A stretch of 64,000 bases of DNA from Paenibacillus sp. FSL K6-0276 (GTDB lineage: Bacteria > Bacillota > Bacilli > Paenibacillales > Paenibacillaceae): positions 5,022,001 through 5,086,000 of the forward strand of contig NZ_CP150276.1 in NCBI RefSeq assembly GCF_037977235.1, read 5' to 3'. The notes under the pieces are model-generated. The model searched no databases, was not told the DNA's origin, and was given only the letters and a program-made list of their open reading frames with translations. Below, piece by piece: positions 34,909 to 42,986 of the stretch. The translations under genes and the position numbers were made by a program. Every line of letters starts with the position of its first letter. The first letter of the stretch is position 1.

Positions 34909-35598
34909 ATGGAAGATTTAGAAAGACTCACGAAGTATATCCCGATTGTTCACTTTATTGGTGAAATCTTGGGTAAGAATTGCGAGGTTGTGTTGCACGA
35001 TGTGACGAAGCCGGATAACTCTATCGTTGAGATTGTTAATGGACATATTAGCGGCAGAAAAGTGAACGGCCCCATTACGGACCTTGCTTTAAAAGTAATG
35101 AAGGACAAAAACTATAAAGACAAACATTTCATCTGCAATTACGAAAGCGTCGGCAAGAGTAAGAAGCCTTTTCGTTCATCGAGTTATTTTATAAAGGATG
35201 AACATAATGAAATTATCGGTATGATCTGCGTGAACGTCGACCTATCCGATCTTATATCGGCACGAAGTGTTATTGAAGATGCAATTATGCTTGCCAATTT
35301 CACAATCACGGCCAACAACAAACCTAATCATACGGAGCAGCAAAAATCGGCTTTGGATCTTAACGTACTGGAAAGCTTCGAGGACAACATCGAAGATCTC
35401 CTCTTATCATTGATTAAAGGAGTATTATCCGAGAGCGAAATCGCGCCTGAGCGAATGTCTCCTAAAGAGAAAATCGATGTTGTTAGAAAGCTTAACGAAA
35501 AAGGGGTATTTCTGCTCAAAGGTGGAGTAAGCGAGGTTGCCAAACATTTGGAAGCTTCCGAAGCGACGATCTACAGATACTTGAATAAAATTAAATAA
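34909..35598 (+). CDS. DauR-type (YheO-like PAS + HTH) transcriptional regulator
   Basis: A 229-aa regulator: N-terminal YheO/PAS_6 domain (1-125: 'GKNCEVVLHDVT', 'FICNYESVGKSKKPFRSSSYFI') and a C-terminal DauR-like HTH (about 170-228: 'GVSEVAKHLEASEATIYRYLNKI'). Related proteins control D-amino-acid and amino-acid catabolic genes and often sit beside ridA. Divergent from the ridA operon. AAAGGAG precedes the ATG. Confidence 0.88.
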   Translation: MEDLERLTKYIPIVHFIGEILGKNCEVVLHDVTKPDNSIVEIVNGHISGRKVNGPITDLALKVMKDKNYKDKHFICNYESVGKSKKPFRSSSYFIKDEHNEIIGMICVNVDLSDLISARSVIEDAIMLANFTITANNKPNHTEQQKSALDLNVLESFEDNIEDLLLSLIKGVLSESEIAPERMSPKEKIDVVRKLNEKGVFLLKGGVSEVAKHLEASEATIYRYLNKIK

Positions 35599-35728
35599 CG
35601 AAGCCATGTGGAAAAAGCCCGCGATTTTCGTATAAACATCGATCAATTGACCGGTTACCCAGCGGACCTTATTATTCGTTTGGTAATTTTAAAGAATATA
35701 TTACACATCTAATGAGGAGCATAATGCT

Positions 35729-35899
35729 ATGAAAGAACATGACGCAAAGTACTACATATCAAAACTTGGATTAGATCCACATCCAGAGGGTGGATATTTT
35801 AAAAGAACATTTGAATCGGAGGAACAAATATCAGATCAAGAATTAACAGTAGATTTCGAAGGGAAGAGAAAACTTTATACGAGTAATTTCGAATTTTGA
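35729..35899 (+). pseudogene. N-terminal fragment of a cupin_5 (DUF985) protein
   Basis: ATG 35729 after GAGGAG opens a frame of 56 codons: 'YYISKLGLDPHPEGGYFKRTFESEE' in part ('LDPHPEGGYFKRT') and 'RKLYTS', which match the first strands of DUF985 cupins (about 160 aa). The frame then leaves the family and stops. Most of the barrel is missing. Confidence 0.65.
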
Positions 35900-35994
35900 C
35901 CGTATTTCATCCAATATATTGACTAGAAAACCACTTTAAAAAACGTGATTGTATAAGTTATAAACAACATGTTGTCTACAATTTTGGGCATGAC

Positions 35995-36024
35995 AAAGCC
36001 CCATCCGCGTGAGGACGGGGCTTT
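35995..36024 (+). terminator. Rho-independent-type hairpin
   Basis: AAAGCCCCATCC pairs with GGACGGGGCTTT. It probably once ended the cupin gene. Confidence 0.6.
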
Positions 36025-36135
36025 CATGATGGAGCCGAGAGGAGTATCGGCTGTTACTAAGTGTAAATAATGGTTACGGACCTTCCGTTGAAATGCTGTC
36101 AAACACGGCCTTCTAAGTCGAAGACAAGGCGATTA

Positions 36136-36228
36136 ATCCAATTGTATGGCCAAGGTCTGTCCATTAGCAGTAAGCTGGATGAAGGAACAACTGTATCGTT
36201 GGCAATCCAGATACTGCGTTTAAGCTAA
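36136..36228 (+). pseudogene. Tail of a YesM-type histidine kinase
   Basis: The last 30 codons read 'IQLYGQGLSISSKLDEGTT', matching the 'RIQLYYG-EYGLSISS-GTT' end of YesM HATPase domains (compare 'RIQLRYGEEYGITVSR' at 10.2 kb). Nothing upstream continues the domain in frame. A small relic. Confidence 0.45.
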
Positions 36229-37020
36229 GTCTATTGCTTCAAGTGTCAAATTCATATTTTTTTGCTGGTATTCTATCGACATGTGGGTAATAAGTGCATT
36301 TACGATCATAAAACTTAGAGCTAATGATTGATAAGAGAACTCAAATAAGAAATCAACATTTAGATTCGAAAATAGCGTCGATGTATTCGTAATGAGCGCT
36401 ACTTTAGCTCCGCCTTGTGAGGCTTCATTCATCATTTGTTCAAGGGTGAATATTTCGTCATTTGTATAGTGAAAAAATATAGCAAAGCTGTCCTTATCCA
36501 AAGATTGAACATCTTCTATTTGATACCTAGGGTCTAAGAATGCAGTAGACTTTTTGCCATCCATGAGTAAATCAATTTGCAGCAGCCATACAGATTGAGG
36601 AATACTATATCCATAGAAGCCAATTTTGGTCTTTGACAGTAGCATTTGAATGAACATGTCGACTTGTGATGACTCAAGTTGATTCAGCAAACTATCAATA
36701 GATCGTGTAATAATATTTTTCCCACCAACCACTTTATTCTCTAGAGTCGAAACTTTATGCTTAGTAGAAAGCACATTGAGAACATACTGCTGTCTTAATC
36801 TAGATAATTCCAATCGTAATTCAGGATAACTGGAATAAAATAAATGTCGGCAAAATCTTGTGATGGTCGAAGGCGAACAATGTGATTTTTCAGCTATTTC
36901 AATGAGACTCATGTTACCCATCTGATCAAATTGATAGATGAAATTCTCAGCTACGCTAAAATATATATCATCATGATCATAGGTATTATAAAACTGCAAT
37001 AATGCTAAGATGCTCTGCAT
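36220..37020 (-). CDS. MurR/RpiR-family transcriptional regulator
   Basis: A 266-aa protein with RpiR-type HTH (about 20-75: 'MSLIEIAEKSHCSPSTITRFCRHL') and a SIS-like domain whose usual 'G.G.S' phosphosugar loop is replaced by 'IGFYGYSIPQSVW' and 'FAIFFHYTNDE', so it may sense something other than a typical phosphosugar. It lies after the urdA-like gene but is separated from it by a terminator. Confidence 0.82.
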   Translation of the reverse strand: MQSILALLQFYNTYDHDDIYFSVAENFIYQFDQMGNMSLIEIAEKSHCSPSTITRFCRHLFYSSYPELRLELSRLRQQYVLNVLSTKHKVSTLENKVVGGKNIITRSIDSLLNQLESSQVDMFIQMLLSKTKIGFYGYSIPQSVWLLQIDLLMDGKKSTAFLDPRYQIEDVQSLDKDSFAIFFHYTNDEIFTLEQMMNEASQGGAKVALITNTSTLFSNLNVDFLFEFSYQSLALSFMIVNALITHMSIEYQQKNMNLTLEAIDLA

Positions 37021-37091
37021 TCCCTATTCCCCCTTTAGGATCAATCGAAACAAATATCTCCCCCAAAGTTTATCTGTTCTGTTGTAAAAAG

Positions 37092-37122
37092 AAAAGTCAT
37101 CTTATCACATAAGATGACTTTT
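37092..37122. terminator. Bidirectional terminator
   Basis: AAAAGTCATCTTA pairs with TAAGATGACTTTTT across a 5-base loop, flanked by A and T runs. It ends the reductase transcript on the minus strand. Confidence 0.85.
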
Positions 37123-37139
37123 TCCTTTTACCTTAGTAT

Positions 37140-39089
37140 TTATTGTTTTTTGGCGTATTCTGCTGCATTTTCTCCAGCTAGTTTTCCTGATGTATAGGCG
37201 AAACCAAGTGTACCGCCTTCTATTGTAATATAACTATTGCCATACATCCCGCCTGCATCATTTCCAGCTACCCAGAGTCCAGGAATAGGTTTACTCTGAT
37301 CATTCACAGCTTGAATATTCTCATTGATCTTCACGCCGCCAAGCGTCCCCAGACAACGTGCAGAAGTACTCAAAGCATAGAATGGTCCCTTCTTCACAGG
37401 ATTTAGATATTCAGCATCTTTAAAGAAATCCTCATCAACACCCTTTTGACTAAATCCATTATAACGATCAACGGTAGCATTCAGTGTCTGTTCACTTACA
37501 CCTATTTTGCTTGCCAGCTCTGCAATGGTTTCTCCCTTTACAATAACCCCGGATTCAATCGCTTCTTCGATAATTGGCGTATAATCAAAAGGAGTAATCG
37601 TAGACTTATAGTTAGTATCCGTATCAAACGGTTCATTAAACTCCACGAAGCCTTGTTTTTTACCTTTAAACGAGCTGTATAAGTCAGCGTATTCAATAAG
37701 ACCCTTGGTCTTTACAGTCTCAATCAACAGTTGGTCAAAAAGAGCCCAGTGCGAGGCATCTGGCTGTTCGTAGATGGCCGATGACCCATATGCAAAGTCA
37801 AACACAATGTCTTCATTAATATAGCGTTCGCCATTTTTATTCACCCATAAAAGCGGTAAGGCTGTCAAATCCCAAAGCACATACGGGTTTTCCATTTTTT
37901 TGCTCAACTCAGGATTTGGCATGTAATGGTACCACTGTGCTAAATCTGTACCAAGCTCCGCTGCTCCAGCTTCCCATGCCATTTTGAGTCCATCTCCTGT
38001 AGCAGAAGAGATCAAACCTGTTCCGGCCTTCTCACCGAAATGTTCTTTCATCATTTCAGCATTACCGCCGTATCCTCCAGTTGCAAGGATGACGGATTTA
38101 GCATGTATTTTTAATTCTCCACCGTCAGCTTTTTTGGCAATAACGCCAGTAACGTTTCCTTTGTCATCCTTTATCAATTGTTCTGCAGGCGTCTCGAACA
38201 TGATTTTTCCGCCCTTTGTTTCAATCTGATTCCGAATCTTCTCTAAAGCAACGGAGCCACCATCAACATATCCATGAATGGTAGCTGGAGTACCTACTAA
38301 CGCTTTTTGACCACTTTGCCCAGGATCCGTAAGTACTAGTTTTGCTCCATTTTCATTCATCCAATCGACTGTCTCTCCTGATTCATCCATGATTTTGCGG
38401 ACCAATCTTGCATTCGCATGGTAGTTGCTTGTTTCCATGAACTTTTTAAATAACCATTCTTTATCGACGACTTTGTTCTGTTCTTTCTGCTGTGTGCTAT
38501 CTACCGCAAACATCCCACCAGCAAGCGTTCCTGCACCACTAGCCACTGCTGTCTTCTCGATCAGTAGCGTGTCAGCCCCTTGTTCGAGAGATGCTAATGC
38601 AGCCGCAGTACCCGCAGCCCCTGCTCCAACAACAACAACATCAACTGTTATTTCTTCTGCCTTCCCCTCTTGCTTTGTAATGGCAACCGCTTTGAGTGCC
38701 ACAGTATCTCCACCCGCTTGTTGTACAGCATCTGCTACTGCTTCAATAATTGCGTTACTAACAACTGACGCACCAGTTACCGCATCCACAGCTAACGATT
38801 GATGAGCTACAATATCAGCCGGAACACGTTCAGCTGCTTTTTCAAAGATCCCTGGTGTTTCACTATTTTCCTTCACTTCAACAGATGTGATTTGATCTTC
38901 CGAGAATACAACTTCAACCTTTACTGGCCCATTGTTACCTTTACCAACTCCTGTATAAGTGCCCGCTTTATAGATAGTCTTTTCAGTTGATGGACTCTGT
39001 GAACTATCTGTTTTATCCGTACACCCTACAACAGAAAGTAATAAAGAAATACATAAAAACAAACTCAAAATCATTCTACGTTTCTTCAT
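37140..39089 (-). CDS. Secreted FMN/FAD fumarate-reductase-like lipoprotein (UrdA/FrdA type)
   Basis: A 649-aa lipoprotein: signal with lipobox 'LLSVVGC' (Cys23); an FMN-binding domain (about 35-125) ending in the flavinylation motif 'DAVTGASVVS', where Ser108 would carry covalent FMN added by ApbE; and a flavocytochrome c/fumarate reductase FAD domain from residue 150 ('VVVVGAGAAGTAAALASLEQG', 'NSYITIEGGTLGFAYTSG'). Such enzymes sit on the outer face of the membrane and reduce fumarate, urocanate or similar acceptors with electrons from an extracellular electron-transfer chain. No apbE is in this window. The acceptor is unknown. Confidence 0.9.
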   Translation of the reverse strand: MKKRRMILSLFLCISLLLSVVGCTDKTDSSQSPSTEKTIYKAGTYTGVGKGNNGPVKVEVVFSEDQITSVEVKENSETPGIFEKAAERVPADIVAHQSLAVDAVTGASVVSNAIIEAVADAVQQAGGDTVALKAVAITKQEGKAEEITVDVVVVGAGAAGTAAALASLEQGADTLLIEKTAVASGAGTLAGGMFAVDSTQQKEQNKVVDKEWLFKKFMETSNYHANARLVRKIMDESGETVDWMNENGAKLVLTDPGQSGQKALVGTPATIHGYVDGGSVALEKIRNQIETKGGKIMFETPAEQLIKDDKGNVTGVIAKKADGGELKIHAKSVILATGGYGGNAEMMKEHFGEKAGTGLISSATGDGLKMAWEAGAAELGTDLAQWYHYMPNPELSKKMENPYVLWDLTALPLLWVNKNGERYINEDIVFDFAYGSSAIYEQPDASHWALFDQLLIETVKTKGLIEYADLYSSFKGKKQGFVEFNEPFDTDTNYKSTITPFDYTPIIEEAIESGVIVKGETIAELASKIGVSEQTLNATVDRYNGFSQKGVDEDFFKDAEYLNPVKKGPFYALSTSARCLGTLGGVKINENIQAVNDQSKPIPGLWVAGNDAGGMYGNSYITIEGGTLGFAYTSGKLAGENAAEYAKKQ

Positions 39090-39427
39090 TAAAATCGTAA
39101 CCCCCCACTTTGTGAAATTTTGAACAACCTTACTTTAGCACAAGTTTCCACAACTTAAGATGGCTACAGGAGACGTTTACTCGGCTGATTCAGACGAGTG
39201 AGTATCGGAGCGAAATGCTACTGAACTATTAAAGAAGCAATAGATTTTGATAATTGGCTAATTGAGAAAATACAAAAAAGGGATTTAATGACACCTAATC
39301 TATTCGACGTAATTGTCTAGCATCTACATTTCCATAGAAAAGTAAGTTACAATAGATTCAAGAAAAGAAGAACGAGAAGAAATGGAATTTATAACTCATG
39401 AATAAAAAACTATAGGGGTATAAGAAA
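39090..39427. other. Non-coding divergent region
   Basis: About 340 bp between the reductase and the GntR gene. Short frames such as 'AIDFDNWLIEKIQKRDLMTP' (near 39237-39315) might be a relic, but no family is recognised. Confidence 0.5.
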
Positions 39428-40168
39428 ATGATCAATAAACTTCATGAACACAATAAACAAAAAAAACCACTATTCGTTATTGTATATGATCAATTGTATA
39501 AATTAATCATGGATGGAGCATTCCCTCCCGACAGCCAACTTCCAACAGAACCCCAATTGGCCAAAAAATTTGGTGTAAGCAGAATGACATTGAGACATGC
39601 TTTGGCACTTCTGCAGGAGGATGGGTTGGTTAAAAATATCCATGGAAAAGGAAATTTCATTACAAAATTTCATCATAATGAAAGTATGGATGGCTTGGAG
39701 AAGTTGGGGAACCCCTTATATAAATGCTATACGGGGAACATAGATGATATCGAACTTAATTTCCGAATTGACCTATTAACGGACTATGCCATGCAAGTAT
39801 TAAATCAACAAACGACTGCAGTTGTTGCAATGGAACGCTGGTATAAGAGTAACGATAAGATCGTAGCTTTTGCTTTTACGATGATGCCAATAGAAGCCGT
39901 CTCCAAATTAAATCTTGACTTACAAAACGAGAAGCAATTATTAGAAATGTTAGAAGAAAAGGTGTATGACCTAGCTAATTCTTCTACCATTGAAATTAAA
40001 CGTTCTGATTCCGTCAATACTCCGTCATTGAAATACCAACTTTCCCACGGAGAGGAATGTGATTTGATACTAGAAAGTGTATATATCAGCGATAAATACC
40101 CTGTTGTTTATAATAAATACTATATACCCATAGAATTTAGTCAAATTAGGATTAAAACATCTAAATAA
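39428..40168 (+). CDS. GntR/HutC-family regulator with UTRA domain
   Basis: A 246-aa regulator with winged helix (about 12-78: 'DSQLPTEPQLAKKFGVSRMTLRHALALLQEDGLV') and a UTRA-type effector domain ('VVAMERWYKSNDKIVAFAFTMMP'). The HTH follows the HutC/FarR pattern. Divergent from the reductase gene, which makes that gene its best target; HutC relatives often respond to urocanate or other organic acids. Confidence 0.88.
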   Translation: MINKLHEHNKQKKPLFVIVYDQLYKLIMDGAFPPDSQLPTEPQLAKKFGVSRMTLRHALALLQEDGLVKNIHGKGNFITKFHHNESMDGLEKLGNPLYKCYTGNIDDIELNFRIDLLTDYAMQVLNQQTTAVVAMERWYKSNDKIVAFAFTMMPIEAVSKLNLDLQNEKQLLEMLEEKVYDLANSSTIEIKRSDSVNTPSLKYQLSHGEECDLILESVYISDKYPVVYNKYYIPIEFSQIRIKTSK

Positions 40169-40196
40169 CCGAATAAACAATTCATTAATTTGGAGG

Positions 40197-40229
40197 CGGT
40201 GTATTTCTTATGAATACATCGTTTTTTTT
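40197..40229 (+). terminator. Terminator of the GntR gene
   Basis: GGTGTATT pairs with AATACATC across TCTTATG, followed by eight T. Confidence 0.7.
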
Positions 40230-40256
40230 GTAACAAAAAAGACAAATTTTGAAAGC

Positions 40257-40336
40257 TTGTCAGTGAGATAAAGGTGTGGTACTATTCTCATTGTTAAGGA
40301 ATATACAAGTTGTTAGACAACTATACAATGTTGTAT
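40257..40336 (+). promoter_or_regulatory. Promoter of the DHA2 pump with two adjacent palindromes
   Basis: TTGTCA (40257-40262) and TACTAT (40280-40285) are 17 bp apart. About 20 bp downstream lie AGTTGT-TAG-ACAACT (40308-40322) and ATACAATGTTGTAT (40323-40336), two perfect palindromes sharing a TTGT/ACAA core, like MarR- or TetR-type operators. The leader from here to the gene is about 120 nt. Confidence 0.55.
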
Positions 40337-40459
40337 GATTCAAAGATTTATCATGCATGACTATGAAATCGCAAAGAGTAATTATTTTTGGGTTATTCAT
40401 GGAAGCGCTACCTTGTTAAACATCATTAGAAGGAAACAACAAAGGAGAAGAATATAGCT

Positions 40460-41848
40460 ATGTCAACCAAAACTGCAGATGTGTGTATGAAGAAACCTCA
40501 GGAATTTAATATTAAGAAAGCAGTACCTATTACCTTGCTATTATTTCTATTATGTTTGATCATTGACAATTCGTTTAAGATTATTTCTGTTGATATGGCA
40601 AAGGATTTCCACATTTCGGCGACAACAGTTAGCTGGCAAGCAACCCTAGCTGGCCTTGTGGTTGGGATTGGGGCGGTTGTTTACGCAGCTTTGGCGGATT
40701 CCATTAGTATCAGAAAACTTTTTATCGCTGGTATCATTTTAATATGTATCGGTTCAGTCATGGGATATGTTTTCCAACATTCGTTTTTACTCGTTGTTAT
40801 CTCACGAATGATCCAAACGGCAGGTTTAGCATCAGCTGAAACACTATATGTTATATTTGTAACCAAACATTTGCCTGCAAATGAACAAAAGAAATTTTTA
40901 GGATTAAGTACAAGCAGTTTTGCTCTTTCACAGCTTATAGGTACATTAACTGGAGCTTACGTTTCTACGTACTTCCATTGGACAACGCTGTTTTTAGTTT
41001 CTTTAGTAACCCTTTTCACTCTTCCGTTTATTTTAAAATATCTTCCTAAGGAAGAAACGAAAAACAGTAATGTCGATGTATTAGGATTATTTCTCGTGGG
41101 AACCATCTCAGCAGCCCTACTACTATATATAACCGATTTCAATTGGATTTACCTTCTCTTGTTTATTGTTGCAATTACATTGTTCCTTATTTATATCAGT
41201 AAGAACTCAAAAGCGTTTATTGGAATATCATTCTTCAAAAATAAACAGTTTATCTCCTTGCTTGGCGTTGCCTTTGTAATTTACTCTGTACAGTTAGCGT
41301 ATATTTTCTTATTTCCGTTCTTACTTGAAAAGATTTATGGTTTGAAGCTCGATACCATTTCTCTATTAATGATTCCAGGCTTTATAGGAGCTACGATCGT
41401 CGGAGCTCTTTCTGGAAAAATCGCAAAGTTTCTGGGAAGCAAGCAATGTATTACAATCGCTATGTCGTGTATTGTAGTCAGCTTACTATTAGGAGCATTC
41501 TTTATACAAACTTCTGTTGTTGTATTCGTGATCTCCATGGTGTTATTCTCTAGCTCATTTGCATTCATGTATGCACCAATACTTGATTCTTGCATTCGTA
41601 CGATTGAAAAAGAAAAAGCTGGAACAGCCGTCGGATTTTTTAATTTAACACTGAATGTCGCGATGTCAATCGGAATTGCCTATACAGCAGCTATGATGGA
41701 CCATTCCGCTATGCGAAACAGCTTCCTAGGAATTACGAGCAATTCGGATGCATCCATGTTTAGTAATATCCTATTCATTCTCGTATTCATTACCCTTTTC
41801 AGTTTATCTCTGTACTGGGTATTCGTAGGACGAAAAGCGAATAAATAG
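40460..41848 (+). CDS. MFS drug transporter of the 14-helix DHA2 type
   Basis: A 462-aa membrane protein with about 14 helices. Features are 'VDMAKDFHISATTVSWQATL', the motif-A region 'YAALADSISIRKLFIAG' and a Tet(K)/Tet(L)-like order of helices. It is a likely proton-driven exporter of drugs or metabolites; antibiotic specificity cannot be told. AAAGGAG precedes the ATG by a long 13 bp. Followed by a strong terminator. Confidence 0.87.
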   Translation: MSTKTADVCMKKPQEFNIKKAVPITLLLFLLCLIIDNSFKIISVDMAKDFHISATTVSWQATLAGLVVGIGAVVYAALADSISIRKLFIAGIILICIGSVMGYVFQHSFLLVVISRMIQTAGLASAETLYVIFVTKHLPANEQKKFLGLSTSSFALSQLIGTLTGAYVSTYFHWTTLFLVSLVTLFTLPFILKYLPKEETKNSNVDVLGLFLVGTISAALLLYITDFNWIYLLLFIVAITLFLIYISKNSKAFIGISFFKNKQFISLLGVAFVIYSVQLAYIFLFPFLLEKIYGLKLDTISLLMIPGFIGATIVGALSGKIAKFLGSKQCITIAMSCIVVSLLLGAFFIQTSVVVFVISMVLFSSSFAFMYAPILDSCIRTIEKEKAGTAVGFFNLTLNVAMSIGIAYTAAMMDHSAMRNSFLGITSNSDASMFSNILFILVFITLFSLSLYWVFVGRKANK

Positions 41849-41870
41849 ATTACGTTTGTAGTTCATAATT

Positions 41871-41906
41871 AGAACCCTAAAACCAAAAGTTTAGGGTTCT
41901 TTTTTA
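41871..41906 (+). terminator. Terminator of the DHA2 pump
   Basis: AGAACCCTAAAAC pairs with GTTTAGGGTTCT and is followed by TTTTTT. Confidence 0.88.
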
Positions 41907-41908
41907 AA

Positions 41909-42727
41909 TTAAAATCCCTTTCCATTGTCCTCTTCGATCAGCATTTGGATTTGACAACTGTAGGATTCAGTATCAAACAAATCGTTATATAATTCTATCT
42001 CAATATATTTTTTTACGTTCAGACTGTTTTTTTCTATATAGTTCAGTACTTTTTTTACGCGTTCCACTTCGTTTTCCTTACAATAAGCCAAAGTTACATA
42101 CCTTCCTTCCGGAAGGATTTACACATATGAATCGGCTTCTGTGCTTTCGTCCCCTTCAAAACCATGAAGCACATATCGGGGTTCGAGTTCCCCCTCTGCA
42201 TTCAGGATGTACAGAATGCCTCTCTCCATGGTCATTTTTCTTTGCTGACTCCGTATGATCTTCTCCAACTCTGAATAATACAACAGCTCCTTAAGGCTCC
42301 CCGCTTCTCTGCATGGCGCTGTCAACACATAACGCTTCTCAAAAAATTGAATAACGATCTGATCCTGATTCAAGATTTCTTTTGAGGACTCGACACTCTT
42401 ATTTAAATTATCAATATTTTGAATAACCTCTTTTACTTGTTTCAGATTTTCTTCCGCTTCCTGTCTCTTCAGTTGTAGAAATCCGATTAATTTGTCAGTG
42501 TTGCTTTCTTTAAAAATCTCCTGAAGTTCTTTAATACTGGTGCCAAAAGAACGACAGCCTTTAATGACGTTTTAATAAATAAATTGATCTAAGGAATAAT
42601 ACCGATAACCTGTCGTGGGATCGATATACCTTGGAACCAGGATGCCCATTTTGTGATAATATCTCAGGGCTTTTATAGATACCTCTTTTATTTTGGTAAC
42701 TTCACCGATCGAAAACAGGTTTTTCAT
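41909..42727 (-). pseudogene. MerR/BmrR-type regulator with two in-frame TAA codons
   Basis: ATG 42727 follows GAAGGAGG and the frame runs 272 codons to 41909 with no indel: MerR HTH ('LFSIGEVTKIKEVSIKALRYY'), coiled linker ('LQLQRQEAEENLKQVKEV') and a BmrR-like effector domain. Two TAA codons interrupt it: one at about residue 53 ('DQFIY*NVIKG') and one at about 204 ('DSYV*ILPEGRY'). Both could come from CAA (Gln) by one C-to-T change. It faces the DHA2 pump gene tail to tail. Probably a recent pseudogene. Confidence 0.85.
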
Positions 42728-42768
42728 TTATGTCCCTCCTTCGTTACATTGTCCATTCCCATTCTTGA

Positions 42769-42787
42769 CTCTCTCCTAAGGAGAGAG
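42769..42787 (+). promoter_or_regulatory. Perfect hairpin that hides the ribosome site of the 50-aa gene
   Basis: CTCTCTCCTAAGGAGAGAG is self-complementary with a TAA loop (8-bp stem). The AAGGAGAG Shine-Dalgarno of the gene at 42791 is one arm. In RNA it would be base-paired, so translation would depend on opening the stem. Confidence 0.5.
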
Positions 42788-42790
42788 ATT

Positions 42791-42943
42791 ATGAAAGACG
42801 ATTATGACCGCATCAATGAATTAATTGATGAAGCATTCGGTATCCATGACCTTGTTCAAGACAAAGAATTTTTAGATACTATATTGAACCTATATTTGCA
42901 AAGCTGTATTCTGGACAGACGAAGGAAGGTAAAAACAATATAA
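42791..42943 (+). CDS. Small acidic protein of unknown function (50 aa)
   Basis: ATG 42791 lies 3-4 bp after an AAGGAGAGAG site. The product is mainly helical in character ('DRINELIDEAFGIHDLVQD', 'FLDTILNLYLQSCILDRRRK') with a basic end and one Cys. No signal or membrane segment. Not recognised. Divergent from the MerR pseudogene. Confidence 0.5.
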   Translation: MKDDYDRINELIDEAFGIHDLVQDKEFLDTILNLYLQSCILDRRRKVKTI

Positions 42944-42986
42944 CCTTATATTCAAATATAGTTACACTTGATACAAGGAATCGTAA

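Larger units (their letters stand above)
35599..36219. other. Decayed region between regulators
   Basis: Holds the cupin fragment (35729-35899), the terminator (35995-36024) and the kinase tail (36136-36228). The remaining sequence shows no gene. Confidence 0.6.

Noticed and set aside
41909..42727. Stop-codon recoding in the MerR gene
   Set aside because: Both interruptions are TAA, which ends most genes in this window, and there is no special structure after them; pseudogene is simpler.
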